The translations under genes and the position numbers were made by a program. DNA of 7,145 nucleotides, from assembly GCA_019348515.1 (NCBI GenBank), contig JAHWJF010000182.1, positions 1 to 7,145 on the forward strand. The letters run 5' to 3'. This DNA comes from Chloroflexota bacterium. GTDB taxonomy: Bacteria; Chloroflexota; Chloroflexia; Thermomicrobiales; UBA6265. Of this stretch, positions 1 to 7,006 are shown piece after piece; the first letter of the stretch is position 1; the number at the start of each line of letters is the position of its first letter. The notes under the pieces are model-generated. The model saw only the letters and a list, made by a program, of their open reading frames with translations. It was not told the origin of the DNA and made no database searches.

Positions 1-40
1 CTGGTTCCGGCTGGAACGCCCGAGTCCCGCCGTCGCATGA
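1..40 (+). CDS. C-terminal tail of an upstream gene, probably trehalose synthase (GH13), partial
   Basis: Reading from base 2, the window opens with codons for WFRLERPSPAVA followed by TGA at 38-40. A WFRL(E) ending is typical of the C-terminal beta domain of trehalose synthases and related GH13 enzymes, and treS is the usual immediate upstream neighbour of maltokinase genes. Its TGA overlaps the maltokinase ATG in an ATGA arrangement, so the two are probably co-transcribed and translationally coupled. Trehalose synthase interconverts trehalose and maltose in the cytoplasm. Only 12 residues are visible, so another GH13 enzyme such as GlgE cannot be excluded. The identity is inferred from the tail motif plus context. 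Confidence 0.6.
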   Translation, partial: WFRLERPSPAVA

Positions 41-1581
41 ACTCGTCCGCTGCTTCACCGCTCAATGAAGGCGACCGCGCCAGGTTCGAGCGCTTGCTCC
101 GGGAGGCGTCCGCCGCAGCGCTACCGGCCTGGATGGAAACCCGGCGTTGGTTTGCGGACAAAGGTCGCGGCATCGCCACCATCGAGATTGAGGATGCGAT
201 TGTTGAGCGGGTGGAATCGAACTGGCTCGCGCTCGCGGTGGCCCGGGTCGCGTTCAAGGATGGGAATACCGCTCGATATCTGCTGCCTCTTACCCTGACC
301 GGGTCTGGAGCGAAGACGGATGATGTCATCGCGGCAGCGCCTGGCTCAGACGCTGGTGCGCTCATCGACGCGACGGAGACCCCCTGGTTCGGGGAGTGGC
401 TTCTCGCTCGCCTGGCGGAATCGAAAGGCTTCGCGAGCGGTGCGTGGTCCTATATCTCGCATCCAGCGGCTGAAACTGAAATCGCCCTGGCACGGAGCCG
501 CCGAGCGAGCGTGATGCGAGCGGAACAGAGCAACTCGTCCATCCGCTTTGGCGACGTCCTGATCATGAAACTCTTCCGCCGGTTGCAACCGGGTCCGAAC
601 CCTGACGAGGAAGTGCTTCGCGCGCTGCTCGATGCGGGTTTCGCCCGGGTGCCACGGTACATCGGCTCCGTGTCCTGGCGATCCACCGGGGGACAGACGT
701 TCGCGGTTGCGGTGATCCAGGAGTTCGTGCCGAACGTCGGAGACGGTTGGACGTGGATGCTCGATCGGCTGCGCGCTATCGCGGCGGGCGGCATTGACGT
801 TCGCGCCGACGACTTTGCCGCGGAGCAGTTACTCGGCCGGAGAACGGGAGAGCTTCATCTCGCGCTGAGCAGCGTCTCGGAGCCAGGGTTTGCGCCCGAG
901 CAGCCGGACCGCGCGACCGTCGCCTCGGACACCGATCGCACGCGCGCCGCCATTGAAGAGACAATCGGGCTGCTTCTCGAACGCCAGGTGCATCTTCCGG
1001 AGAAGATTCAAACTCGACTCCCCGAGGCGATCGCGGGGCTGAGGGCGTTATCCGGTCGAGTTGACGGGTACGCTGACGAAGCGCAAACGCGGCGCATTCG
1101 CGTTCATGGCGATTATCACCTCGGCCAGACCCTGCGAACTCCGGATGGGGACTGGACCATCATCGACTTCGAAGGCGAACCCGCGCGTCCCCTTGAGGAG
1201 CGCCGACAACGATCATCAGTGCTCAAGGACGTCGCCGGCATGCTGCGTTCGTTCGCCTATGCGCGAGGCGCCGCCGAGCGAGCGGCCGACCTGACTGGAG
1301 ACAACGTGGTTCGGGTTCGTCTCCAGCGATGGGAGAGCGGGGTCCGCGGAGCCTTTCTCACGGGATACCGGCAAGCCCTTGACATCTCCCCCCTGCCACT
1401 GATACCGGTCGAAGATGAGGCCTTCGGCCGCGCGCTCGCCGCCTGGGAGCTTGACAAGGCGCTCTACGAGGTCGCCTACGAGGCGCGCAATCGACCGGAC
1501 TGGATCGAACTGCCGCTACGGGCACTCCTTCCGGATCTCTTCGATCAGCCAGCGGATGGCCCGGGAACGGCCCCTGCATAA
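37..1581 (+). CDS. mak: Maltokinase (Mak/Pep2-type), ATP + maltose to maltose 1-phosphate
   Basis: This 514-residue protein has the features of bacterial maltokinases, which resemble aminoglycoside phosphotransferases. An N-terminal cap region carries RRWFADKGR at about 36-44. The nucleotide-binding lobe has EQSNSSIRFGD at 163-173, a candidate ATP lysine in IMKLFRR (K178), and the following NPDEE segment. The catalytic loop is RVHGDYHLGQTL at 355-366, with D359 the likely base, and the metal-binding motif is IDFEGEPARP at 376-385. The product, maltose 1-phosphate, is the substrate of GlgE in alpha-glucan synthesis. No Shine-Dalgarno sequence precedes the ATG. The start overlaps the upstream stop (ATGA), which argues for translational coupling to the upstream gene. 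The length fits a stand-alone kinase rather than a TreS-Mak fusion. The last 37 bases overlap the convergent branching-enzyme gene. Acting on maltose rather than another sugar is inferred from family and context. Confidence 0.93.
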   Translation: MNSSAASPLNEGDRARFERLLREASAAALPAWMETRRWFADKGRGIATIEIEDAIVERVESNWLALAVARVAFKDGNTARYLLPLTLTGSGAKTDDVIAAAPGSDAGALIDATETPWFGEWLLARLAESKGFASGAWSYISHPAAETEIALARSRRASVMRAEQSNSSIRFGDVLIMKLFRRLQPGPNPDEEVLRALLDAGFARVPRYIGSVSWRSTGGQTFAVAVIQEFVPNVGDGWTWMLDRLRAIAAGGIDVRADDFAAEQLLGRRTGELHLALSSVSEPGFAPEQPDRATVASDTDRTRAAIEETIGLLLERQVHLPEKIQTRLPEAIAGLRALSGRVDGYADEAQTRRIRVHGDYHLGQTLRTPDGDWTIIDFEGEPARPLEERRQRSSVLKDVAGMLRSFAYARGAAERAADLTGDNVVRVRLQRWESGVRGAFLTGYRQALDISPLPLIPVEDEAFGRALAAWELDKALYEVAYEARNRPDWIELPLRALLPDLFDQPADGPGTAPA

Positions 1582-3278
1582 CCTTGTCGTGGGGTCCAGT
1601 CCCGGTAGTCAATCATCGGAAACGGGTTGTCTCTCTCGCACAGCGCGGCGAGATACTCCTCGTCCTCAGCGGTAAAGCTGTCCCCGTCCAGGAGCGACGC
1701 GAGACGGTCGAAGCGATCGAGGTGATCCTGGAAGCGCTCGACCGCATATTCCTTCGCCTGGAGCGTGGTCACCAAGAATGGCCAGTCGCTGCTTTGTAGC
1801 AAGAGAAGCTCCCGAGCCGCCTGGTTCAGCATATCCCGTCGCAGACCGTCAGCGTCAGGGAACTGATTCGCGAGCTCTTCCATCCGCCGCTCAGCGGCGT
1901 GGATTAGCGGCCACATCCATTCAGTGTCGTCATTCAGCCACGTAAAGTGACCGCCGCCTGCGCCCCAGCTCGATTCGGGGAGCGACAGGACCTCATGCGG
2001 CGGATGCTCTTCGATGATCCGGCTCGCCGTGGTCACCTCGACCGCGGGCCGCGCGGCAAGGCCGCGCAGGACCTCCTTCAGCCAGTCGACGCCCTCGAAC
2101 CACCAGTGCCCGAAGAGCTCGGTATCGTACGACGCGGTAATACTGCCAATATCACCGGTGCGCTCGTGAAACTCGCGGAGGTTTTCTTCGATCAAATGGA
2201 CATAATGCTCAGCATGCGATCGCACCTGATTGGCGGCGCGGTTGGGATCATATGGTTCCTTGCTCCCGAGATCGACACCCGCGCCGGTAACTCGCCAGTA
2301 CTGCATGCCGGATTCCGCGTCTTTGCGGTGGAACTCGCGGTAAACGAAGTCTCCTGGGTACCCAAACGCAGCCGACCATACTTGCTGTCCGGTGCGCTCG
2401 TGCCTGGCGAGAACGGCAACCTGACCCGGGGCATCGCCGACCCAGTAGGGGAGGAGCGAGGTTCCCGGCGCGAGCTGGCGGCCCGGTTCTGGCGGGCTCA
2501 CAACCGAGGCGTAGCGCCGGGCGACCATGCCGTAGGGCCCGATCGTCCCCGGTACCGCGACGCCGACCGGCTGACCGCCTTCAACGGTGTGCGTCTCGCT
2601 GAAAAAGACCAGCAAACCTTCCTCGGCGAGGAACGATTCCAGACCGGGCCGGCGAATGATCTGGTCATCGTCCTCTTCGATAATCGCGGGCCGGTACGCG
2701 CACTCAGGGAGCCATACCGCCTGCGGTGATCGCCCGAAGTGCCGGCGGTAGGCTTCGACGCCGGTATGGAGTTGGCCATGGATCGAGGAGTCGCGCGCGA
2801 GGAGCGGCAGGTAGCCGTGGGTTGCGGCACTGGTGGCGACCTCGATCAGACCATCGTCCTGGAGAGCGCGAAACGCGCCGAGCAGATTCCTGCCGAAGCG
2901 GTCCTGGAATGAGGTGAGCACTCTCGCGTACCAGTGGTGATAGAAGCGAGCGAGGTCGCGAAACGTCTCGTCGCCGGCCTGATCGAAGCGATCCACGTCC
3001 TGCGCCGCGTTGGCGGCTCGCTCGGCGGCGTAGGCGACAAAGTGGTCGATGATGAGCGGATCGGCGAGTTGCTCGCCAAGAACCGGAGTGATGCCGATGG
3101 TGAGCCGAAAGGGTATCCCTTCCTCTCGCAGGTCATAGAGAGCGTTCAGCAGCGGGACATACGTCTCGGCGATCGCTTCATGGACCCACTCCTCACCGTG
3201 CGGCCACATTCCCGCCTGCCTCGCATACGGGAGGTGGCTGTGCAACATGAAGGTAAATGCCCCGATTGGCGCTGCCAC
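1545..3278 (-). CDS. 1,4-alpha-glucan branching enzyme, GH57 family
   Basis: This 577-residue protein is a GH57 alpha-glucan branching enzyme. It cleaves an alpha-1,4 chain and rejoins it through an alpha-1,6 bond in glycogen-like polymers. The first conserved GH57 region is MLHSHLPYAR at 11-20. The presumed nucleophile is E192 in WLPECAYRP, and the presumed acid/base is D385 in SYDTELFGHWWFEG. A helical, tryptophan-rich C-terminal part follows (WGAGGGHFTW near 438, SSDWPFLVTT near 496), as in the branching-enzyme C-terminal domain of this family. Both catalytic residues are intact and the length is normal (about 520-580). The start is GTG, preceded by AAGGGGGG about seven bases upstream. An ATG five bases upstream is out of frame. 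The gene lies 72 bp downstream of malQ on the same strand and runs 37 bp into the maltokinase 3' end. In some actinobacteria the homologue acts on methylglucose lipopolysaccharide instead of glycogen, so the exact polymer is uncertain. Confidence 0.93.
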   Translation of the reverse strand: MAAPIGAFTFMLHSHLPYARQAGMWPHGEEWVHEAIAETYVPLLNALYDLREEGIPFRLTIGITPVLGEQLADPLIIDHFVAYAAERAANAAQDVDRFDQAGDETFRDLARFYHHWYARVLTSFQDRFGRNLLGAFRALQDDGLIEVATSAATHGYLPLLARDSSIHGQLHTGVEAYRRHFGRSPQAVWLPECAYRPAIIEEDDDQIIRRPGLESFLAEEGLLVFFSETHTVEGGQPVGVAVPGTIGPYGMVARRYASVVSPPEPGRQLAPGTSLLPYWVGDAPGQVAVLARHERTGQQVWSAAFGYPGDFVYREFHRKDAESGMQYWRVTGAGVDLGSKEPYDPNRAANQVRSHAEHYVHLIEENLREFHERTGDIGSITASYDTELFGHWWFEGVDWLKEVLRGLAARPAVEVTTASRIIEEHPPHEVLSLPESSWGAGGGHFTWLNDDTEWMWPLIHAAERRMEELANQFPDADGLRRDMLNQAARELLLLQSSDWPFLVTTLQAKEYAVERFQDHLDRFDRLASLLDGDSFTAEDEEYLAALCERDNPFPMIDYRDWTPRQGYAGAVPGPSAG

Positions 3279-3350
3279 GTCATTCCCCCCTTACATACGC
3301 GTCGACTGTGCTGCCCTGGTTGATGCCAGGATGTTGTCGCCGCATCGAGT

Positions 3351-4934
3351 TCACGGAAGCCCTTCCATCAAGAGCGTGTGCTTTGCACCCGGTACGGTGT
3401 AGTCATATGGATCGTGACCCCGCGGCCGGTCGATAAGCCTCGATCTGCCATAGGTATCCGTCACCTCGCGCAGCCCGTCAGCCAGCCCTTCATGGAGTTG
3501 ATGTGGCGCGTACCGCCAGGCCCAGTTCCCCGCCGCACTTCCTGGGGTGTTCATTCGCGCGTCATCGTCGAGACGCATCACATCCTGTAATGGGGCGATT
3601 GCAAGATCAGAAACCGATGCCTGTGCGGTTCGGATGAGATCCCAGGCAATATCGCTGCCGTCGTGCCCGAGGTAGCGCTGAACACTTGCGCGGACCGGGT
3701 CAGGCAGCGTGCGGAACCAGCCAATGGTGGTCTGGTTATCATGGGTTCCCGTGTAGGCAACCGAGTCCGGAACATAGTTATGGGGAAGGTACGCGTTTGT
3801 GGGGCCACTATCGAAGGCGAACTGCAGCACCTTCATCCCCGGGAATCCAAGCGCTTCGCGTAGCGCCACAACGTCCGGAGTGATCAGCCCGAGGTCCTCG
3901 ACGATGAACGAGAGGGGTCCCAGCGCGTTCTCCATCGTGTCGAATATCGCGCGTCCCGGTCCTGGCTCCCAATGCCCGGCCGCCGCGGTCGGCGCGTCCG
4001 CTGGTACGACCCAGGATGCCGCGAAGGCGCGGAAATGATCGATGCGGAGAATATCGACGTGCTGCAATCCTGACCGTACGCGATCGATCCACCATCCATA
4101 GCCGGTGTCGGCGTTGCGTCGCCAGTCGTAGACCGGGTTCCCCCAGAACTGCCCCTCCGCGGTGAACGCGTCTGGGGGCACCCCAGCGACCACGGTTGGA
4201 TGCCCCGACGGGTCGAGCCGGAAAAGATCACGGTGAGCCCAAACGTCGGCGCTGTCGTAAGCGACGAATATTGGCAGATCGCCGACAACCCGGATGCCGA
4301 GGTTGTTGGCGTACTGTCGTACCTCGTTCCACTGACGATGAAACAGGAACTGCGTGAACTCGTGATACCGAATCTCGTCTTTCAGGCTCTCCTTGGCCGC
4401 CGCGAGTGCCGCAGGCTCCCTCAGGGCAATGCCGGAGGGCCAGGCGCCCCAGGCGATTCCGGCGTGCGCGCTCTTGAGCGCCATGAACGCAGCGTAGTCG
4501 GCCAGCCATCCCACCTGTGCTTGGCGGAAGGCCTCGAGGGCTGGGCGGAGGTCCGAGGCGGCGCCGCGGCGGAAGCGGTCAAACGCTTCGCGCAGCAGCG
4601 GCTGTTTGAACGCACGCACGTCGTCGTACTCGACATACGACGTCGGGAACTGTGGTCCCTCTTCGATGCGGCTGGGATCGAGTAGGCCGTCGCCCGCTAG
4701 CCAGGGGAGCGATATGAGCAGTTCATTACCAGCGAACGCCGAGGGTGATGCATACGGTGAGTTGCCTGGACCGATCGGACCGAGGGGGAGCACCTGCCAG
4801 AGCGACTGCCTGCCGCGGGCAAGCCAATCCACGAAGCGGAACGCAGATTCACCAAAGTCGCCGATCCCATGCGGGCCCGGAAACGAGGTCGGGTGACAGA
4901 TGATGCCACTCTGGCGATCGCGGATCTGGTCCAT
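3351..4934 (-). CDS. malQ: 4-alpha-glucanotransferase (amylomaltase), GH77
   Basis: This cytoplasmic amylomaltase moves alpha-1,4-glucan segments between maltodextrins and releases glucose. Numbering from the ATG at 4934 (527 residues), the catalytic triad is complete: nucleophile D299 in ILRIDHFRAF, acid/base E346 in FIVEDLGLI, and stabilising D399 in TGTHDNQTT. Other family motifs are PLGPIGPGNSPYAS at about 51-64, VGDLPIFVAYDSADVW near 217-232, and RMNTPGSAAGNWAWR at 460-474. The protein is the short, Thermus-like form without the N-terminal extra domain of E. coli MalQ. An in-frame GTG at 4967 would add 11 residues, but the ATG at 4934 has GGGAAAGGA just upstream while the GTG has no ribosome binding site, so I choose the ATG. 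The gene sits between ppa (98 bp gap) and the branching enzyme (72 bp gap) on the same strand. That suggests a shared transcript for glucan remodelling. Confidence 0.97.
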   Translation of the reverse strand: MDQIRDRQSGIICHPTSFPGPHGIGDFGESAFRFVDWLARGRQSLWQVLPLGPIGPGNSPYASPSAFAGNELLISLPWLAGDGLLDPSRIEEGPQFPTSYVEYDDVRAFKQPLLREAFDRFRRGAASDLRPALEAFRQAQVGWLADYAAFMALKSAHAGIAWGAWPSGIALREPAALAAAKESLKDEIRYHEFTQFLFHRQWNEVRQYANNLGIRVVGDLPIFVAYDSADVWAHRDLFRLDPSGHPTVVAGVPPDAFTAEGQFWGNPVYDWRRNADTGYGWWIDRVRSGLQHVDILRIDHFRAFAASWVVPADAPTAAAGHWEPGPGRAIFDTMENALGPLSFIVEDLGLITPDVVALREALGFPGMKVLQFAFDSGPTNAYLPHNYVPDSVAYTGTHDNQTTIGWFRTLPDPVRASVQRYLGHDGSDIAWDLIRTAQASVSDLAIAPLQDVMRLDDDARMNTPGSAAGNWAWRYAPHQLHEGLADGLREVTDTYGRSRLIDRPRGHDPYDYTVPGAKHTLLMEGLP

Positions 4935-5032
4935 TGATCCTTTCCCGTCCGAACGCGTCCGTATCACGTGAGAGATAGCCCGCGCGCTAGACCCCGAATA
5001 TCCGATTCAGGAACTCGCGTTTCGTGACGCTA

Positions 5033-5596
5033 TCACTCGCCTCGAACCGCGTGAAACCGCGCGCGGCACTTGGCGATCGTCCGCCGCGTTTCCTCGAGAT
5101 CGTGCCACCCGAGGACCTCCGTCTGCTTGGGTTCAAGCTGCTTATACGTAGCGAAGAACGTCTCGATTTCCCGGAGCCAGTGGTCCCCGATATCAGTGAG
5201 CGTCCGCACATGGGCATAACGCGGATCTCCCACCGGCACCGCTAGAACCTTGAAGTCCGATCCCTTCTCGTCGTGCATATCGAGGCCGCCGAGCGGTCGA
5301 GCCGGGATCAAACATCCGGGAAAGGTCGGCTCCTGCACCAGCACCAAGACATCGAGCGCATCGCCGTCTTCCCCCATGGTTTCGACGATGTAGCCGTAGT
5401 CGGTTGGGTAGTGAACAGACGAATAGAGGACGCGGTCGAGCAGAAACCGCCCGGTACGCTCGTCGTATTCGTACTTGTTGCGGCTGCCGCGTGGGATCTC
5501 GATGAACGCCAAGACGGTCGCGGGGTCTTCGTCTCGCTGAGACGAACGATTCTCTGTTGGATTTTTCCAGGCCGCGGTGGATTGCCCCCCACCCAT
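5033..5596 (-). CDS. ppa: Inorganic pyrophosphatase, family I soluble
   Basis: This enzyme hydrolyses PPi to two phosphates in the cytoplasm, using divalent metal ions. Numbered from the ATG at 5596 (187 residues), all expected active-site positions are present by comparison with the E. coli enzyme: E33, K41 and E43 in FIEIPRGSRNKYEYD, R55, Y63, Y67, D77/D79/D82 in EDGDALDVLV, D109/D114/K116 in HDEKGSDFK, and Y151/K152 in TYKQLE. The classical signature DxDPxD reads DGDALD here, with alanine in place of the usual Pro or Glu. The ATG at 5596 has GGGAGAG seven bases upstream. A longer reading from TTG at 5689 would add 31 residues that do not resemble the family, so I reject it. The first roughly 25 residues are polar and somewhat longer than in E. 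coli. The gene follows the rpmE terminator and may head a ppa-malQ-branching enzyme transcript. I saw no convincing promoter. Confidence 0.97.
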   Translation of the reverse strand: MGGGQSTAAWKNPTENRSSQRDEDPATVLAFIEIPRGSRNKYEYDERTGRFLLDRVLYSSVHYPTDYGYIVETMGEDGDALDVLVLVQEPTFPGCLIPARPLGGLDMHDEKGSDFKVLAVPVGDPRYAHVRTLTDIGDHWLREIETFFATYKQLEPKQTEVLGWHDLEETRRTIAKCRARFHAVRGE

Positions 5597-5703
5597 CGAG
5601 TTACTCTCCCGCCGATCCAGCAAGGTTTTCTGTTCAGGTAATAGAGCAAATTCCGGGCCGAACCTTACCACGCACGGACGGCTGCCCAAGTCACGGGAAC
5701 GAA

Positions 5704-5728
5704 AGAGGCCCGCCTGACGCGGGCCTCT
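5704..5728 (-). terminator. Rho-independent terminator after rpmE
   Basis: A perfect 10-bp GC-rich stem (AGAGGCCCGC paired with GCGGGCCTCT) encloses a 5-base loop. Read on the - strand it is followed by TTCGTT, a short and imperfect T-rich tract, whereas the + strand side continues CGGAATG with no T run. It lies 30 bases past the rpmE stop codon and about 110 bases before the ppa start. It should therefore end the ribosomal protein transcript and make ppa at least partly independent. Confidence 0.85.
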
Positions 5729-5757
5729 CGGAATGCCAACGCTAACCGGCGCGGAGG

Positions 5758-6120
5758 TCAGGCAGATGCATCAGCTGGGCTTCCGGCGCCCACACCAGCG
5801 ACCTCACCTTCGGGAGTCGCGGCCTCCTCAACCTCGGGCTCCGGACCGCGGCGATTCGCGGCATCGCGCTCGGCGCGGGCCGCCATTCGCGTCTGCCGCT
5901 TCGACGGGCGGTTGGACGCCGCCGCGGCCTCCACGCGGCGCATGAAGCGCTCGACCTGTCCGGCGGTGTCAACAATGCGCTGCTCGCCGGTATAGAAAGG
6001 ATGGCAAACATTGCACAGGTCAGTTCGCAACGACGGCTTGGTCGACCGTGTCACAAAGGTATTGCCACAGGCACAGGTGACCGTGGCTTCGACGTAATTT
6101 GGATGTATTCCAGCCTTCAT
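5758..6120 (-). CDS. rpmE: 50S ribosomal protein L31, zinc-binding type, with long C-terminal tail
   Basis: Residues 1-65 are a canonical L31: MKAGIHPNY at the start, then CAC at 16-18 and CNVC at 36-39, giving the four zinc-ligand cysteines of the C+ form, followed by HPFYTGEQ and a VERFMRR helix. L31 bridges the large and small subunits near the central protuberance. Bacterial L31 is usually about 65-85 residues, whereas this one has 120. The extra roughly 55 residues are low-complexity: first basic and alanine-rich (SKRQTRMAARAERDAANRR, 73-91), then acidic with Pro/Gly/Ala (PEPEVEEAATPEGE). The start is the only sensible one, with a GGAG about 11 bases upstream. The gene lies 59 bp after rpmA on the same strand and is followed by a strong terminator. 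The C+ form usually serves under zinc-replete conditions; no zinc-free paralogue is visible here. Confidence 0.97.
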   Translation of the reverse strand: MKAGIHPNYVEATVTCACGNTFVTRSTKPSLRTDLCNVCHPFYTGEQRIVDTAGQVERFMRRVEAAAASNRPSKRQTRMAARAERDAANRRGPEPEVEEAATPEGEVAGVGAGSPADASA

Positions 6121-6179
6121 TTGGAAGCGAGCTCCAGACCTACGAGATTGAGAATCGACGGAACGACTTGCCGCGGACG

Positions 6180-6518
6180 CTAATCCGCTGCTCCCGATTC
6201 TGCGTACAGAACCGATTCATATGCCGGTTTGATGAGACCCTTGCCGCCGCCGACCGGATACACATCAGTCGGATAAACGCTGATGCGGCGCTTGGCGCGG
6301 CTAACTGGCTCGAAGCGCACGACGCCGTCGATCTTGGCGTAAATGGTGTGATCTTTACCAATGCCGACGTTCTGACCAACCCAGAACTGCGTCCCGCGCT
6401 GGCGAACCACGATCGTCCCCGAGCGAACGAACTGGCCATCGGAACGCTTGACGCCGAGTCGTTTCGACTCGCTGTCTCGGCCATTCCGCGAGCTACCAAC
6501 GCCTTTCTTGTGTGCCAT
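6180..6518 (-). CDS. rpmA: 50S ribosomal protein L27
   Basis: The 112-residue product begins MAHKKGVGSSRNGRDS and continues KRLGVKRSDGQ, GTIVVRQRGTQFWVG (34-48) and NVGIGKDHTIYAKIDG, all standard L27 sequence. L27 sits near the peptidyl-transferase centre, with its N-terminal tail reaching toward the P-site tRNA. There is no N-terminal propeptide of the kind cleaved in Firmicutes, since translation starts directly at MAHKKG. L27 normally ends at about 85-95 residues. Here roughly 20-25 extra residues follow the usual end (PVGGGKGLIKPAYESVLYAE, 88-107). The start has a good ribosome binding site, AAGGGG eight bases before the ATG. It lies 30 bp downstream of rplU, the conserved bacterial rplU-rpmA pairing. 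Confidence 0.98.
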   Translation of the reverse strand: MAHKKGVGSSRNGRDSESKRLGVKRSDGQFVRSGTIVVRQRGTQFWVGQNVGIGKDHTIYAKIDGVVRFEPVSRAKRRISVYPTDVYPVGGGKGLIKPAYESVLYAESGAAD

Positions 6519-6548
6519 GGCTGTTGCCCCTTGTCTACAGTGCGTGTG

Positions 6549-6944
6549 CTAGGCGTTGATCGCCGTGATTGCCACCCGCGTCAGAGCTTGGCGGTGTCCC
6601 GTCCGGCGACGGTACCGCTTCTTCGGTTTGTATTTGAAGACGACGATCTTCGGACCGCGATACTGATCGGCCACCTGAGCCTCAACTGTTGCCCCGGACA
6701 CGAGCGGCGTGCCGACCTTTGCCGATCCGTCGCCGCCGACCATCAGAACGCGGTCGAATGTGATGCCCGATCCCGGCTCCACCGGAAGCTTCTCTACAGA
6801 TAGCGTGTCACCCACGGCGACGCGATATTGCTTGCCACCAGTCTCGATGATGGCGTAGACCGGGGACCCCGCCGCTGGTTCGACGGGTGTCGGTGTCGCG
6901 GCGGCTGAGAGCGCCGGCTCGGTGTTCGAATCTGTATCGGCCAT
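6549..6944 (-). CDS. rplU: 50S ribosomal protein L21, with N-terminal extension
   Basis: Residues 29-131 are a normal L21: VYAIIETGGKQYRVAVGD (29-46), FDRVLMVGG, and the basic C-terminal signature KKRYRRRTGHRQALT (108-122), which contacts 23S rRNA. The family usually begins at about MYAIIETGGKQY. Here 28 residues precede it, rich in Ala, Pro, Thr, Asp and Glu (MADTDSNTEPALSAAATPTP). No in-frame ATG, GTG or TTG occurs near the conserved core, since the codon at V29 is GTC, so the extension seems to be translated. The ribosome binding site for the ATG at 6944 is weak: only GAGAGAGCGAGC lies upstream, separated by an A-rich spacer. It is the first gene of the ribosomal cluster and has its own leader and probable promoter to the right. 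Confidence 0.97.
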   Translation of the reverse strand: MADTDSNTEPALSAAATPTPVEPAAGSPVYAIIETGGKQYRVAVGDTLSVEKLPVEPGSGITFDRVLMVGGDGSAKVGTPLVSGATVEAQVADQYRGPKIVVFKYKPKKRYRRRTGHRQALTRVAITAINA

Positions 6945-7006
6945 GATATTTTGCTCGCTCTCTCAGACCGGCCTGGATGGACCCGGATTCCACGCAACCC
7001 AAAATT

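Noticed and set aside
1..36. Maltokinase frame stays open to the left edge (LVPAGTPESRRR before the ATG), suggesting a fusion or longer protein.
   Set aside because: The overlapping frame from base 2 gives a recognisable WFRLE tail ending at TGA 38-40, so a separate upstream gene with an ATGA overlap is the better explanation.
1947..2729. 260-codon open frame on the + strand.
   Set aside because: It lies entirely antisense to the well-supported GH57 gene, has no recognisable motif, and long antisense frames are expected in high-GC coding DNA.
3315..3330. Small hairpin CCTGG-TTGATG-CCAGG between malQ and the branching-enzyme gene, considered as a terminator.
   Set aside because: The stem is only 5 bp and there is no T-run on either strand; it would not terminate efficiently.
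4935..4967. GTG start 33 bases upstream of the chosen malQ ATG.
   Set aside because: No ribosome binding site precedes it, while GGGAAAGGA directly precedes the ATG at 4934, and the extra 11 residues do not match the family.
5597..5689. TTG start adding 31 residues to pyrophosphatase.
   Set aside because: The added residues are not family-like, and the ATG at 5596 has a GGGAGAG ribosome binding site at normal spacing.
5630..5695. Possible ppa promoter (TTGGGC and TAAGGT about 16 bases apart on the - strand).
   Set aside because: Both boxes are weak matches, and other equally poor pairs exist in the same stretch, so I do not call it.
6099..6803. 234-codon open frame on the + strand across rpmE, rpmA and rplU.
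   Set aside because: It is antisense to three clear ribosomal protein genes, shows no family features, and crosses their intergenic gaps by chance.
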